A stretch of DNA of 64,000 nucleotides from Primula veris (GCA_963682055.1 OY821745.1:14639501-14703500); one strand, 5' to 3'; shown: positions 24,470-38,477, counted from the first letter of the stretch. Numbers and translations: made by a program. The notes: generated from the sequence alone by a model not told the origin.

Positions 24470-24796
24470 CATATATACAATTTAGACACTAAAACCCAAC
24501 TTTACCTACAATCAGCCCCCCTCACCCCCAACAAAACACACACAAAACATTTGATCTATCTGCAGTCACTTCTTTCTATTCCCCCACTTTGTTTCTCGAC
24601 CCACTTTCGATCACCCTCCCTTTAATCTCGTTTATCTCTTTAGATCCAAAATCGAAATTTGATTTCAAGCCCTAACCGTCAAGATCCAAGATCCAAGGAT
24701 CCAGTTTTTCAGAAACGAACGTTAAATTTTGCAGTCATTGTGGATGAATCTTGAGATAACATGGGAGGAAAAAAGAGAGACACTAAAGGAGGTTGA
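24470..24796 (+). promoter_or_regulatory. Orphan gene 5' end: TATA, CT-rich leader and short first exon
   Basis: A block of normal composition sits in AT-rich surroundings. It has catatataca near 24470, a C- and CT-rich stretch typical of a plant 5' UTR (with caagccctaaccgtc), and an ATG at 24761 opening MGGKKRDTKG, which meets a stop at 24796 but crosses a possible donor (AAAGGAG|GTTGAG). No following exon was recognised. It may be the captured promoter and first exon of a host gene. The gene is not identified. Confidence 0.4.
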
Positions 24797-25434
24797 GATT
24801 ATAACATATGGATATAAAATGAAAATTTAAATATGATTTAAGGGTTATTTGTATTTCATTATGTATACATGTCTGTATGTATACTGTATAGCATGTATGA
24901 TACTATGCATGCACACCAAAGGTTTCCATATGGATACTACGGAAAACTAGGAAGAACCTACATCTAGCTCTTGATGGCTTACCCAATTGAAGTAAAGGTC
25001 CATTCATTGTGTTTTTAATGGAGAAGAATGAAAAATAAAATAAAATAATGGATATTAAGATGGTTACTAACTTACTATATTGGAGATGCTATGAGTAGAA
25101 AGTAGTGTGTATATTTTTTTAATCACAACTAATAATTATGTAGTGTGTCAAATATTGTTGCCAACTCATTAATTAAAATATTTGTCAAAGTTAACAAGCT
25201 AGTGGGTGATTTAACATAACTAAGGTGAAGCAAATTTAGATTGTTAACTACAACTTTGATCTAACTTAAGATTTAATATATCTATCGTAGATTCTTTTAG
25301 TTTTAAATTTCTAAATATTGACACATAACAACAAATTTAATCGTAAAATGTCACATTTACATGCTAATTTTGGCAAGTTTTTGCAACCTTACATTGAAGT
25401 TGTTATTATTGACTATTAACTAGTAAAAAAATAA

Positions 25435-26261
25435 GAGCAACTACAATGCATTAGCTAAGTTGAACTTTAGTGTCATAATTTTGGTGGGGTGGTTATTTTG
25501 TTGCATTGGACTTAATAAGAAATACTAAAACTAAAGGATGAAAGCAGAATGTTGCTAACTGTAGTGGGTACCTCTATTGGTCTTATGTTAAATCCTCTCT
25601 TAATTTCGAGAGAAAAGTGCACTTTTATTAGATATAAGGAGTTGGTTGTAGTTTTATCATATAGTAGTCTCCCTCAAACATCCTCTCTGTCTATTATTTT
25701 AAAATATTTTCTTCATCTCTCTTCTGTCAATAACAAAAATACGACGATACAATATTTAGAAAACCCATTTTGATTTGGTCTACCGATGATAAAAAGATCC
25801 CAAATTGTTCTACACCACATGCCTACAAGCACAAGACAACAGTCATAGATTAATTGCTCAGTGCTCAAACCAATTTGTGGGAAAAATATGTGAAATTTAA
25901 ATGTGCAACCGTAAATTTGTGGTCACTTTTGGCTTGTGGGCAATCTGAAATTTGGATAGAAAAAGAAAAATAAGTGATGGATGATTTTGTTTTGGAATAT
26001 ATACAATACTATAGTTAGAGATCTCGGACGAGAGGAATTAAATACATGCACTAATTTGGACTGGAAAGAGAAAAGAAGATAAATGGGTAAATTTAATAAA
26101 GTAATAATTAACCTGTTTATAAGGAGGAGTACAGTTTCTGTATTTATGGAGAAGATTTGGAATTTCTCATAATATACAGAGTTGATAAAGATACTGATGG
26201 GAATGAATTTTTTAGTCACTCTCTATATATTTACAGAGAATTGTGACCGGTGTAATTGCTC
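25435..26261. mobile_element. PIF/Harbinger-type non-autonomous element (827 bp)
   Basis: Ends GAGCAACTACAATG and GTGTAATTGCTC are inverted repeats, flanked by TAA at 25432-25434 and 26262-26264. No transposase is visible; the short frames inside have no motif. Confidence 0.8.
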
Positions 26262-26425
26262 TAAATGAGGTGGCAACTAATTTTCTTTTATCTTCTTTCT
26301 ACATAAACCAAACAACATAACTTCTGCCTACTTGGCCTTGTACCAATTGAAACTATTATAAAATTAGTTTACTAGCTAGAACTAATACCTCTGTTGTGCA
26401 GTACAAAAATTTGCTAAATTTTTTA

Positions 26426-27455
26426 GGGTGTGCTTGGTGGACAGATTGAAATCACTTTCTAGTTTCAGAAGCTCATCTAGCAAAATTACGAGTGTTTGGT
26501 AATTAAAAGCAACCCACTTTTCAAAAAGTTCGGAGCATTAGAAACCCATTTGGGAGAAATTATTTTTTGACACTTCTAAAAATAGACTTCCTCGCGAAGT
26601 CAAAATGAAAAATACAGTGCGTCATTTTTCTATCACTCTCTGTTATACCTATATATATAAAAAATGAAAAAAATCATAAAAAAATCAATAAAAAATTATA
26701 AAAAATCACAAAAAATTATAAAAAATCACAAAAAATCACAAAAAAAATCAAAAAAATCACCAAAAATTATGATTTTTTGTGATTTTTTATGATTTTTTTT
26801 ATGATTTTTTTTATGATTTTTTTCATTTTTTATATTTTTTTGTGATTTTTTATATTTTTTATAATTTTTTTGTGTTTTTTTTTTATTTTGTTGTAATTTA
26901 AAACTATTTTTTTGGGTTTGTATAAAGATAAAATATGTCTATTATATTTTGGTTTGTAATACTCTTTAGTAAATAAACTAAATAATTAAAAAGTGGTAAC
27001 TATGAGCAATGTGAACTTATCAATATATCTAGAAGTAATATAAGTTGTTATGAGATACTTATAGGAAATTCCCCCTACTAATAAAACTATTTTCTCTCTC
27101 CTCTGATAGAATTTCTGTTTATCTGGTCTCAATCCTTAATTTATTCTTAAATTTTTTCCCTCTATCTCTATAAATCAGTAGTTATATCTTCTCACACAAA
27201 GTTACGGTATCTTTTTCGGCTAGGTGTTGAATTTATTAGTATATCTTTATGTGTTTTTTCATACTATATCAATTATTGTGATATTAAAGTCATTTCGAAC
27301 TTATACATACCAAACGCAGGCAAAACTTATGAATATCAAAACCACTTTTTCACCAGACGCTATTGTTTCTAAAGTACTTTTTATATAAGTCACTTTTCAA
27401 CACCATTTTTCCAGACAGCACTTTTTAGGGAAACACTTGATTTTCAAACAGCACC
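26426..27455. mobile_element. Tourist/Harbinger-like element (about 1.0 kb) with AT foldback core
   Basis: The left end GGGTGTGCTTGG and right end AAACAGCACC are related inverted repeats flanked by TTA (26423-26425, 27456-27458). Subterminal gtgtttggtaatt and taccaaacgcagg are also complementary in type. Inside, about 26660-26890 is a long low-complexity foldback in which aaaaaatcaca words on the left are mirrored by tgtgattttttat words on the right. Confidence 0.65.
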
Positions 27456-27544
27456 TTAATGTGTATATTTGTCATTTAGAGTTTATCTTTTTTTCTACGT
27501 GTGCAATTTTAGCTAGAAGAAACCATATTACTAATGTAAATGCT

Positions 27545-28225
27545 GTTATAAATTAACACAATTACTACTATCACAAATATCCACTTAAAAATAAAAAAAC
27601 ATTGAATAACCATAGAATCAACAGTCATACAAAAAATATACATCTCACTCTATACCTCATAAGTTTACTGTAATAATATTTTTATAAATCGAAATGTTGA
27701 GTTATCCCAAAATTGATGTTCTTATTATACCAAATCACTTGTGGATAGAGTATGATATGCGTATAAATATGTCTATCTGTTTCTTTATTAGAATGCATTT
27801 TAGTGGAGAATGAATGAGATTTAATATGCTATCAAAGCCTGATTAATCCTAATTGATGTTAGTTTATCTCCTGAACTCTTCCCAAAATTGTACGTTGTAT
27901 TCCACTTGTTATTATCGCACATCACTTGTGAATAGATCGCGAATTTTTTTTTACACCTCACTATTGAACAACCCCTTCTATGCTATGTTTGATAACATAT
28001 TTTTTGGTTCACAATCATATTTTAAAATTTTGTTTTAAAAATCCAATGAAAATTTTGATTTTAAAAAATCCAAATATAATTTAAAAACATATGTTGTCCA
28101 ACAGACTGATTACAATTACCTAGTAATGGTGCTAAAATTGTTAAGACAATAGTGACAGAGGTTAAAATATATGGTAGAATCTCCGTATTATTCGTAATAT
28201 ATGGAGTGAGCCATACTATTTAAGC
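27545..28225. repeat. Direct duplication, copy 1 (flank plus first ~70 bp of LTR)
   Basis: Nearly identical to 28685-29345, with scattered substitutions. It covers the sequence left of the large LTR element (including a small foldback near 27976-28105, tatgtttgataacata / acatatgttgtccaac) and the first 70 or so bases of the LTR starting TGACAGAGG at 28153. Confidence 0.9.
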
Positions 28226-28228
28226 TAA

Positions 28229-28662
28229 GAGCATATATAATACTTTTGTTAACTTTTTATTATTAACTAGTGACACGTCATTATTTAAAAAATTATTAAA
28301 TGACACGTATGTATATTAAGTTAAACACCCACATTAGTTTTAACTTTAACAATGTTATCTATTTTAACTAAAAATTAATTATTAAAAATATAGTACTATG
28401 GATAGGTGCTGAGAGAAAATAAATAGCAGTATGATAGAGATATAAAAGATATACGTGAGAAATAACAGTTAATTGTGGATGTGGATAGACTTTTTACCAT
28501 GTCATCAAGTAATAACAATTAAAAAGATTGTTATCTTTAACAATGTTTTTAACATTTATAAATTTAACACACGATTTAACACACCTAATGAGAAGACAAA
28601 ATTACATTGTTAACTAACTTTTTTAGTTAACAATAGAGATAACAACACTATTGTAGAGGCTC
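28229..28662. mobile_element. Harbinger-type MITE (434 bp)
   Basis: Ends GAGCATATATAATA and TATTGTAGAGGCTC, flanked by TAA at 28226-28228 and 28663-28665. Subterminal gttaac words are mirrored. It lies exactly between the two copies of the direct duplication. Confidence 0.78.
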
Positions 28663-28684
28663 TAAATGCTCTAACATGTTATAA

Positions 28685-29345
28685 ATTAACACAATTACTA
28701 CTATCATAAATATCCACTTAAAATTAAAAAAACATTAAGTAACCATAGAATCAGCAGTCATACAAAAAAGTATACATCTCACTCTATAACTCATAAGTTT
28801 ACTGTAATAATGTTTTTATAAATCGAAATGTTGAGTTATCCTAAAATTGATGTTGTTATTAGACCAAATCACTTGTGGATAGAGCGTGATATGTGTATAA
28901 ATGTGTCATCTGTTTCTTTGCTAGAATGCATTTTAGTGGGGAATGAATGAGATTTAATATGCTATCAAAGCCCGATTAATCCTAATTGATGTTAGTTTAC
29001 CTCTTGATCTCTTACCAAAATCGTACGTTGTATTCCACTTGTTATTATCGCACATCACTTGTGAATAGATTGAGAATTTTTTTTCCACACCTCACTATTG
29101 AACAAACCCTTCTATGCTATGTTTGATAACATATTTTTTTGGTTCATAATCATATTTTAAAAATTTTCTTTAAAAATCAAATGAAAATTTTGATTTTAAA
29201 AAATCCAAAAATAAATTAAAAGCATATGTTGTTCAACAGACTGATTACAATTCCCTAGTAATGGTGCTAACATTATTAAGACACTAGTGATAGATGTTAA
29301 AATATATGGTAGAATATCCGTATTATTCGTAATATATGGAGTGAG
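28685..29345. repeat. Direct duplication, copy 2
   Basis: Second copy of 27545-28225. Here the LTR part continues into the complete LTR of the element at 29288. Both copies contain 'ttttagtgg-gaatgaatgag' followed by 'tatgctatcaaagcc', which resembles a diverged TRIM LTR end plus initiator-Met primer binding site. Confidence 0.9.
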
Positions 29346-30128
29346 CTATACTATTTAACCTAACAATTACTAAGCATTTAATGACCCTTGCGAGAGAAAC
29401 AATTAGGTTTTTTAACCGTTCCCCCAAAGAGTTGACATGCAAGATAATCTCAAATATATATTGATAAGATACAATCAGAAAGTAAATATGCTCATAAAGA
29501 AGGAAGACACCAAATTTATATTAGAGACATCCCATAAAGATATAGTTTAATCCAGAAGGATGTATTCCTTGTCAACAAGGAAACAAAATATCCTATGAGA
29601 TTCTGCCTCCCTACGAAGAGTAAAGAATTAACCCATCGGACCAGCGTGATTGAGGGTCCAGAGGGAGGTGATACTAGTCGCATGGGGACATTCCCCAACT
29701 TCACATACATCGAGTATCGTGGAACTCGGAGACACCCCTACTCGAGGAGGAGAGGCAATATAGTACGTTCTCAGGAACAAGTCAAAGACGGTGAACCAAC
29801 ATGGAAAGATATGAATGATATCATTATAATATATCTCAAATAAGACAATAGCGGTAGCATGATGAGATACGATTTGCAAGATTGTGCTAATCAAGAAGAT
29901 CCACCCTAAATCATTCATCTATCTATATAAGGAGCTCATTAACGTATGTCAATCTCTCTCACTACATACACTAAATACGAGTAACACTAAACCCTATTCA
30001 TATTCACATATTAAATACATATTTTATACACCATAAGAGATTCACAATTCGTCACAACTCATCCAGATGAATGAGCATGAACGGTGGTAAAACTATCAAA
30101 TCTCCATTGATTTTAGTTTGATTGTGCA
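29288..30128 (+). repeat. 5' LTR of the LARD-like element, first part
   Basis: Matches 47939 onward, including ttgacatgcaagataatctc, gaccaacgtg-like and aacggtggtaaaac words, up to the GTGCA where the copia element entered. The rest of this LTR is at 36699-36812. Confidence 0.88.
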
Positions 30129-30653
30129 CATTATGTTTGAAATTCTTAAAGAATTTAATGGTTTGAATGCAAATTATTTTGTAACCTACAAACTTTAATG
30201 GCATTGAGGACATGTAACTTTTAACATGTTTTTTGGTATAAAAACATAGTTGCATTATCATTTTCAAGACAACAAAAATGAAATAAAGGAATACATGCCA
30301 TATTCACATCACACACATTCACATATGCATACATATAGAGAGAGAGAGTACCGCACCACCAACGGCCCGACCGTGACTCGGTGCCGTTTCCGTCGAGTCA
30401 CATGTGATAGATGTTGTACCTTGGGAACGAAGTGCCCCATTTAGCCACAAGCAGAGGTGGCGGGTCAAATATCGTTTAAGGAAAACTGCTTGCAGTTAAC
30501 TCGTCTCGGACTTTAGTCCATTTCGGTATCATTTACATTATTTTATGTTAAATCTTGTATTTGATATTTATATATTTGAGGAAACCATTTTCTGTTTATT
30601 TATCCATTTCTTTTTCGTATAAATTAGTGTGTTTATTTCCAACGTACCCAACA

Positions 30654-33179
30654 ATCTTAAACGATACTTTTTATGTTTCGTACGTTAATACAATAATTTT
30701 GGTGTTTGGATAACACAGAAAATTATTTTCGTGGTTAAAACAGTTCTTTGAAAAATCTTTTTCTAACAAACCTTGGTTTTAAAAATTTGATGTTTCCGCT
30801 TGTATTGTCGAATGCCTTTTGTCCGTGCGTGTGTACGTATATGAATAAGTTAGAATTTTTGTCTAGGATATATATGCATATTTATAACATGTGATTTTAT
30901 CCATGCTTAGATTTTTTGAGGAAAAAATAAATAAATACTATGACTTTTTTTAGTATAGTCTTAATTATGTATGTATTGAGTTTCCATGTTTATTTGGTTG
31001 TAAACACGGTGTTTTATTTGACATGGGGCATGCTAATTTTCATGAGTAAGAAATTGCATATGTAACTCTCTAAATGACGTAATTGTTTGTCAGTTTTTTT
31101 TTTTTATGATAGAAAAAACGTTTGGTTTGTCCAGTGGCATGTAGATGCATGTAGTACTGGTCTTGTCCATTGTTGGTTTTTCATGATTTATGTACATGCA
31201 TGTTAAGGTAGCTTTTCTTCAGTAAATATGTATGTGCCTATTTACGTGACCGGTGTAAGTAACCAAAGTAGTATAAATATAAGTCTACAACAATGAGGTT
31301 TGGTAATATCTTTGTTTTATTTACATGTGTAGTAATATTTTACCGATTAGTACAACTAATGTTTATTGTTTGGCTTTGAGTAAATTCATGAGTGAATTGA
31401 CTGTTACTTATAATTATATGTATTTACTTGGTATTGTAAATAATTTGACAGGGAGTTAATTATGTTATATTGGTCATTAAATATTTCGAATGAGCATAGC
31501 ATGTTTAAAGATCACAATTCCAAATAGAAAGTTACTGGGTGAGTTACTTATGATAATATTGGATTTATTTGGTTTGTGCCTTATTAGTTTATAAATTAAC
31601 ATGCGTTACGGTTGCATGTTGTTTGTGATGCCCTTTACTTTGTTTGACCAATATTGGTGTGTTGTTCGGATAAGTGGACATTATTGGCTTGGATTTGTAC
31701 ATGGCTAAACATTTGGGCTACAAACTTGTATTATATTTTTTACACGACTTTGTACTTTGACTATTACATGCATGCTTTAAAGGTTTTGTGAAAATTTATG
31801 TTTTACATATGTATTAAGTTTTGATACACGTTTAGTTTGAGTACTACTTATTATGAGATATTTGGTAGTAAAAATTGAAACGGGTAATTAAATGTTTTAT
31901 ATAACGCATGAAATGTAGTTGTGGGTAATGTAAGACATGGATCTCTACAATGGAATTGGAGAATCGGTGATTATTCGAAACAGTTCTAGTAAAAGCCATT
32001 AAATTGGGGATTACGACAGAACTGCTTTCGAAGTAGTTCTTGTAAAACCATTTTTTGATTTTTCAGAATTTGAGGCTTACGACAGAACTGATTGAATTCT
32101 GAGATTGTTCTGTGTAAAATCAGATTTATCTTGTGTTTACTGCTGAATAAATCTTTCAGAATTTGATAATCTTTTTCGGTAAAGAACTAGAATACTCTTG
32201 CAAAATCAATTTCTTGAAACCATACGTGGTTATAGAAATTTGATGTTTGCGAATGAACAGTTTTAGTTTCATTTTTCAAAATTTGATTGTGCGTGTTTGT
32301 TATTTGAGATAACGAACAATTTTCTGCGAAAAATGTCCAGAACACAGTGGGTGCTGGAACTGACCAGAACACTGTGGGTGCCGATGTAACTCCTATTAAT
32401 TTTGCATATGTGCATATTAATGAGGGGTTACAAATTTGAAACGACCATTATTAAATACATTTATTTGATGAAATAATGGGTTGTAACTCATTTTAGTTGT
32501 GATTTATTGCAATTTAATATGGAGGGTTATAAATTTTGTAACGGTGATCATTAATGAGATTAATGACGAGTATTTATAACTTCTTATTAATTGTGTTTTA
32601 ACACAATTTAATTTGGAGAGTTATAAAATATTGAAACGATGCACATTGATGACAATTATTAAGAGTTTATTAGCTCGATATTAATTGCATGAATTGATCG
32701 GTTACATAATTGGATGAAATGTTATTTGATAATCAAGTTTGTTCATCCAAGAGAAAATAATTTGATGATTAAACAAATTATAAATGGCCGTTGAGTTTTA
32801 TTTTAATAATAAACAAATATCGGCTATTTTATTATTTGTTTAAATAACATTTTATTAGTTTGTTGAAAGAATATTTAATAATTTATTGATATAACATCTT
32901 ATTAACTTGTTAAAATAACATATTATGAATATATTGTGGTTGCTATTATTGAGAATAGTAATTGAGTAATAGTATATTACTATTATTGGGGGAGAACCCC
33001 AAGGGTCCCACAAATGTGGGGGTAACCCGTCGATCATGTAGATCGAGAATCTAAACGTACCCCAAAGAACATATGGGAGAGTGAGATAATATCTAATGGT
33101 TAAGTGGTATAGATCTTTAACGTCTGAAATAAATGATAAAATTCATTTACCACATTGAAACCAATTAAGTTTCTCAATA
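30654..33179 (+). other. 5' internal region of the nested copia element, no domain recognised
   Basis: AT-rich leader and a likely destroyed gag region. Repeated 'acgacagaactg' and 'cagaacac-tgggtgc' words occur near 32010-32385. No open frame of note is present. Confidence 0.5.
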
Positions 33180-35610
33180 AAAAAAAATGTGCATGTCCTG
33201 AGTGAGGACAAAGGGAATGCACGAAATGTGGGGGCGTTAATGTGTACAAACGTTTTGACTGTTTGGAAATCCACTAACAAGTGCAAGCATAAAAATCTGA
33301 ATCATGACTAGTGGTTTTTGAAAACTAAATGGCAATAGCCTTTCGGTAGCCAAAACAGTAGGATCAGATTGTGATAAGTTTGCTTGTTTGTAAAAATACA
33401 TGAGTGACTATTTGTTCAAAATGAGCATTTCAGTCGATACTCTTGTGGTCAATGATGACATGTTGAGTTATTCAACTAAGTCACTGATTTGACATGTTAT
33501 AGTAGGTCATGGAAATATAAAACCATAAATGTTTTATTTTTCTAAATCTATTATTTAAATTGAAATACAATATGAGTTTGTGTTTGAAGCAATGTATTGC
33601 TAAGTATTCAGTTCGAAGTTTCGAACGGAGTACATAACCTAATGGTTTAGTGCATTTGAGATGCTTACAACCCAAGAAGGGGTTAAAAAGTATTTTCTCA
33701 ATTTATTGATGGTTGTACTAAACAGTGATATGTGTATTTGATGAGAAGTAAAGACAAACCAGTCGAGATATTCATTCAAGTAAGAATGAATACATGAATT
33801 CTATTGTTGAGGATTAAAGCTTGTCAGAAAACATGTTTAATCATGAGTGTTCTGTTGTGTTGATCTACCAACTTTAATTCAATGATTAAATGTTAATAAT
33901 TAAATGATAGACTATTCTTGGACGTGTTAGATATTGTCTAACTAGTTCCGAAATGGTATATTCACATGGATATGAATACATGGTCAGTGTAAATGAAACG
34001 GTGAATATGAGATGCCATTCACACAATTGTGTTATTGGAATGACACCAATCATTAAAAAACGACTTATTATGCTCTCGAGCAAAAAATGTAGTTCTTAAA
34101 CAATGAATATCGTGTTGATAAGTTCAGGGTTAAAACTCTGAATTTGTGTGGAAAGTGAGCTTTCCGCAAGGTATGTGTTGAACAAACTATCGGTTAGGAA
34201 GTTGGACCAAACAGTCAGAATTATAGAAGGCATGGTGCCTGATTATAAGTTCGTGAAAGTTTGGTGCTACCAAAGAAAGGTCTCAATTCTTTTTCCTTGA
34301 AGGACTTGGATAGGATAAAAAACATCAGATTTGTGTGTTCATCGGATAAACACAAAATATAGTGCTGATCAGTTTCTAGTGCATAAGGTATATGACTTTA
34401 AAGTGCATATAGAACATTGTTCTATGCCCGAGAAGTAAATTTTCTGAAAGAGCAGCTTTCCCGCAAAACTCTTACGCCTAGCAAGTGTGATTAATACGTT
34501 GAGGGTTCAAAGCATTATGCTACCAAAGACAAGTGAACACTCAAAGTGGGGAAAGTGAATCTTGTAAGCAAGATGAAGTGCCTCGGCATGGTAAAAGGGT
34601 AAGTAATGAAACTTCTTTTGTGTCTTGACCTTCATGAGTGAAGGTGAATCGACGACATTGAAATAATCAATGTTATACATATAATGTGTATATGGGAATA
34701 TGCCATCAACAATGAGGTTGATAGGCACGTGAGAAATAAAGTCAATTACTTTAAGTAAACTGACGGTTTTGATAATTTTAATGTCTATACTCTAATCTCT
34801 ATGAAAAGACGCATCATTAATTAATGAGAACATGTGTTTTATAAATGGAGATTTAGAGAATTAGGAACAACCCATTGGGCCGTGGTTCCGTGTAAAGTAA
34901 GTCAAGGTGTAAAAACTTGTTAAGTCACTACATGGACTAAAACAAATACCTAACTTATCATAGGTAGTCTCTTGTGCGTCAAGAACTGCACTAGACCAGT
35001 TATAGCCAACTCAGTGAGCAGACCGAGTAGGTTTGCCAATGAGGCTTCTAAGATACATGAGTTATACTGCCAATCATGAACTGCATTATACGAGATGTCC
35101 AAAATATTTGGAGGGTATTTAGATACCAAGTGTATCTCGAACTTTAACAGTACAAGGTCCACGAGTGGATATGTTTGTACTTAAAGAGGTTGCAATCTCA
35201 TGGAGGTCTGTAAAACAGACATGCATACGTGGATCAACTATGAAATCAGAATTCATAATGTTGTAGACACTGAAAAAAAGGCAGATTGGCTGAGAAGTTT
35301 TGGGAGGTATTCCCAAGTGGCTAAAATTTGTTCCCTCAATAAGCATACACTGATAAAGTTAGTCAGTTATTGAACGGGATCAGAGTAATTGTATAATGGA
35401 AAGTCCCGACAAAGTCATGACATAGTCGTCGGAGACACAAGTCTGCAAAAGGAATTGCTAGTAAACAGTGTGGTATCCTTAGACTTTGCAAGGTCTAAGG
35501 ATAATAATGCGGATCCATATACAAAATGCTTGACTCGTGGAGAAGTCGGAGCATCATCGAGGGAAATGGGGTTGAAGCCCAATAAATTGGAAACCTTCAC
35601 ATAACCTACC
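33180..35610 (+). pseudogene. Degenerate copia pol (integrase to RNase H)
   Basis: Fragments in different frames can be recognised in the normal copia order: an integrase-core piece YVYLMRSKDKPVEIF near 33730-33780, a piece with VPRHGKRVSNETS near 34570-34615, an RNase H stretch STSGYVF/LKRGAISWRS/VKQTCIRGSTM near 35160-35245, and the C-terminal RSKDNNADPYTKCLTRGEV followed by MGLKPNK at about 35490-35590. Many stops and frameshifts separate them. The order and strand fit the element's LTR orientation. It is not expected to produce enzyme. Confidence 0.75.
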
Positions 35611-36698
35611 CAACCTGTACTGGAAACTCCAGTCTCAGGTTCAATGGGAAAACTGAACTGTGCGGTTTACCGAACAAAACACTTGAGAACATAAGTTCTC
35701 AGCCCATTTCTATGATGAAAGAGTGATAGACCTGTACCATTTTAAGGGTGAGCATGATGCTCTTAACGAATCAGTATCTCGAAGGTCGAGTGGGGTGAGT
35801 CAGGACACATTTGACTTGAAATCACCTATAACGAGTGTGTATGGCCGATACTATGTGATGATCTAGGGCTAAATCACTAGAGCACTCGGTTGAATTTGCT
35901 AAGGCAGTCTAAGGCCAAATATGGACAACAACTAAAGGGCCTAGTAAGTGGTGTAGAGAAGGCACTGTGCGGGTATTATTTTGTTATACACAAAACGTTG
36001 AGGGTTCAAAGTATTACGCTACCTAAGACAAGTATATCCGAAAGGTATTTCGCTATGGCAGGTTCAAGACGCACGCTACATGTCCTTATGTAGTGAATTC
36101 TCGTGGTTCTCTCGATTGCATTTAGGATGCATATTGCTTGTCAGTCGATTGCATTCATGTGGGGGATTGTTGAAAATTCTTAAATAATTTAATGGTTTGA
36201 ATGCAAATTATTTTGTAAACTACAAACCTTAATATCCCTCCATAATGGCATTGAGGACATGTAACTTTTAACATGTTTTTTGGTATAAAAACATAGTTGT
36301 ATTATCATTTTCAAGACAAAAAAAATGTAATAAAGGAATACATGGCATATTCACATCACACACATTCACATATGCATACATATAGAGAGAGAGTACCGCA
36401 CCATCAATGGCCCGACCGTGACTCGGTGCCGTTTTCGTCGAGTCTCATATGATATATGTTGTACCTTGGGAACAAAGTGCCCCATTTAGCCACAAGCAGA
36501 GGTGGCGGGACAAATATCGTTTAAGGGAAACTGCTTGCAGTTAACTCGTCTCGGACTTTAGTCTATTTCGGTATCATTTACATTATTTTATGTTAAATCT
36601 TTTATTTGATATTTATATATTTGAGGAAACCATTTTCTGTTTATTTATCCATTTATTTTCCGTAGAAATTATTTTGTTTATTTCCAACGTACCAAACA

Positions 36699-36812
36699 CA
36701 TTATACATAGCTATAAGTGAAGAAGGGGGGCAAGCCCTACAACGGAATTTTCCTATTGGTTCCAAGCAACGGAAAGTCCGCAAGCTCAGGACCTAATATT
36801 TAAGGTCCATCA
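36699..36812 (+). repeat. 5' LTR of the LARD-like element, last part
   Basis: Continues the LTR after the copia insertion (tacatagctataagtgaag ... ggtccatca) and matches 48807-48916 of the right LTR. Confidence 0.85.
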
Positions 36813-38477
36813 AATGGTGCCGTCACCGAAAAGAATCGAACTTAAAAGGTTCAGCTTTATCCCGAGCGAAGAATTGACAAATCAAACCGTAATTTTTTTA
36901 TAGAATATGATGAAAAATCTACACGTTTGTAAGACGTTTCGTTCCATAAAATTATGCATATTCGGAGATAATGATCCAATCATATTCATATTCATGTCAA
37001 TAAGTTATTTTAATTGGTACATGGTGTCGAGTACTCAGACGAATTGATCATGCTAGGTTACAAGAATATGTTTTAACATAAAGTCAACCTATGATTTTGA
37101 TTTAATTTGAAGTCATGTGAACTGGGTATAAGTTTCGCATATGACGTGTTGCTTGTGTGATAGTATAACTATGTGTGTGTATATTTCTTATGAAGTCACA
37201 ACATGTTGCCTTGAATATTTTCATAAGTCTCTGATCATGTTAAAAAGATTATGGAGATTGCATATTCTACTAACCGGAAGATATATATGTGTATGTATTA
37301 TACGTGTACCAAAAAGATATAATTATGTTTTTTTTAGTCATGTATAATTATGTTATGCAAGACATATTGTATGAATTTAGTTCAAGTATGGAAATAGCAA
37401 ATTGTATATTATATTGCACAAAATTTAGATCCATAGAAGATATGTTCTGTGGTCGGACTTAAAACGTTCTACAAATATAAAATCCTTTTTTACCTCGCAA
37501 GAGCATGATGGTCAACCGTAGTTTTATTGTAGTAAGTAAGTTCGTTCCACGAAGAATTAATTATAACCTTTTATTATATGTGTTGTGATTATATACTTAA
37601 CGATAAATTGTTATGTCCCTTAGGATTTTGGTATTTTTATAACTAAACTAATAAACTTATCGTACACATGCAAGATCACAAGTTGTCGTTCCCCAAAAAA
37701 TTGACATTAATATGATTAACCAATAATCTGAATGATAACAAGAACGATAACGAGATAAGTAATTAAAACGAGTTAGTTAAATCGAAAAAACACAGTTACA
37801 TTAAAATATGCGCAAATAGGAAATCATGGATTCAAATAAAATTGTTTTACAACTCAGTATAATATGGTTTCGAGAGTACCATAAGTTCGCATGCAAGTGA
37901 TTGAAGGATAGAGGGTTGAAAGAGATGAAGGATTAAGAGATCGAAGGAAAAAAGGCTGTAGCAGCCGTGTTTGGGTCTAACCCCAAAAGAGAGAATTTCT
38001 TATTTTTCCATGTTAGTTCGTTTATATAGACCTCTATCCAAAAATCTAAAATCGCGACTAATCCGGATCAATAAAAGTGATCTGGATCACTCCAACGTTG
38101 ACCAATAAGCGAATGCCACGTCATTAAAGTAAGGCGACGCTGACTTTCCCTGTGATCCGGATCAATCATGGGCGATCCGGATCAGCTTCGCAGAATATTC
38201 TGGTCCAATTGTTTGCACTTGTTTTCATTTTAGTCCCTTCTTCTTGTATTATTTCTTTCTTCACTAAGTGCATGTTGCGCATCATATCTTCATTCTTATA
38301 TTGATTTCCTTTTTGTAAATAAATCCGTATAAAATTGCAGTTTTAACATAAAACCAATTATCTCGAACGAAACATAACTTTTGCAAGATATAAACATATT
38401 ACACCTATTTTATGTGATAAAATGCGGCAAAAGTAGTAAAATACCGACCCAATTAATACACTATCTGGGTCGAATCA

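Larger units (their letters stand above)
30134..36698 (+). mobile_element. Nested Ty1-copia element (6.6 kb), target duplication CATTA
   Basis: LTRs 30134-30653 (520 bp) and 36168-36698 (531 bp) are nearly identical apart from a 12-base insertion and scattered changes. They begin TGTT(T/G)GAAATTC-like and end AACA. CATTA flanks the whole (30129-30133, 36699-36703). A polypurine tract TGTGGGGGAT precedes the right LTR. The element lies in the 5' LTR of the LARD-like element, so it is the younger of the two. No normal primer binding site was recognised after the left LTR. Confidence 0.92.
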
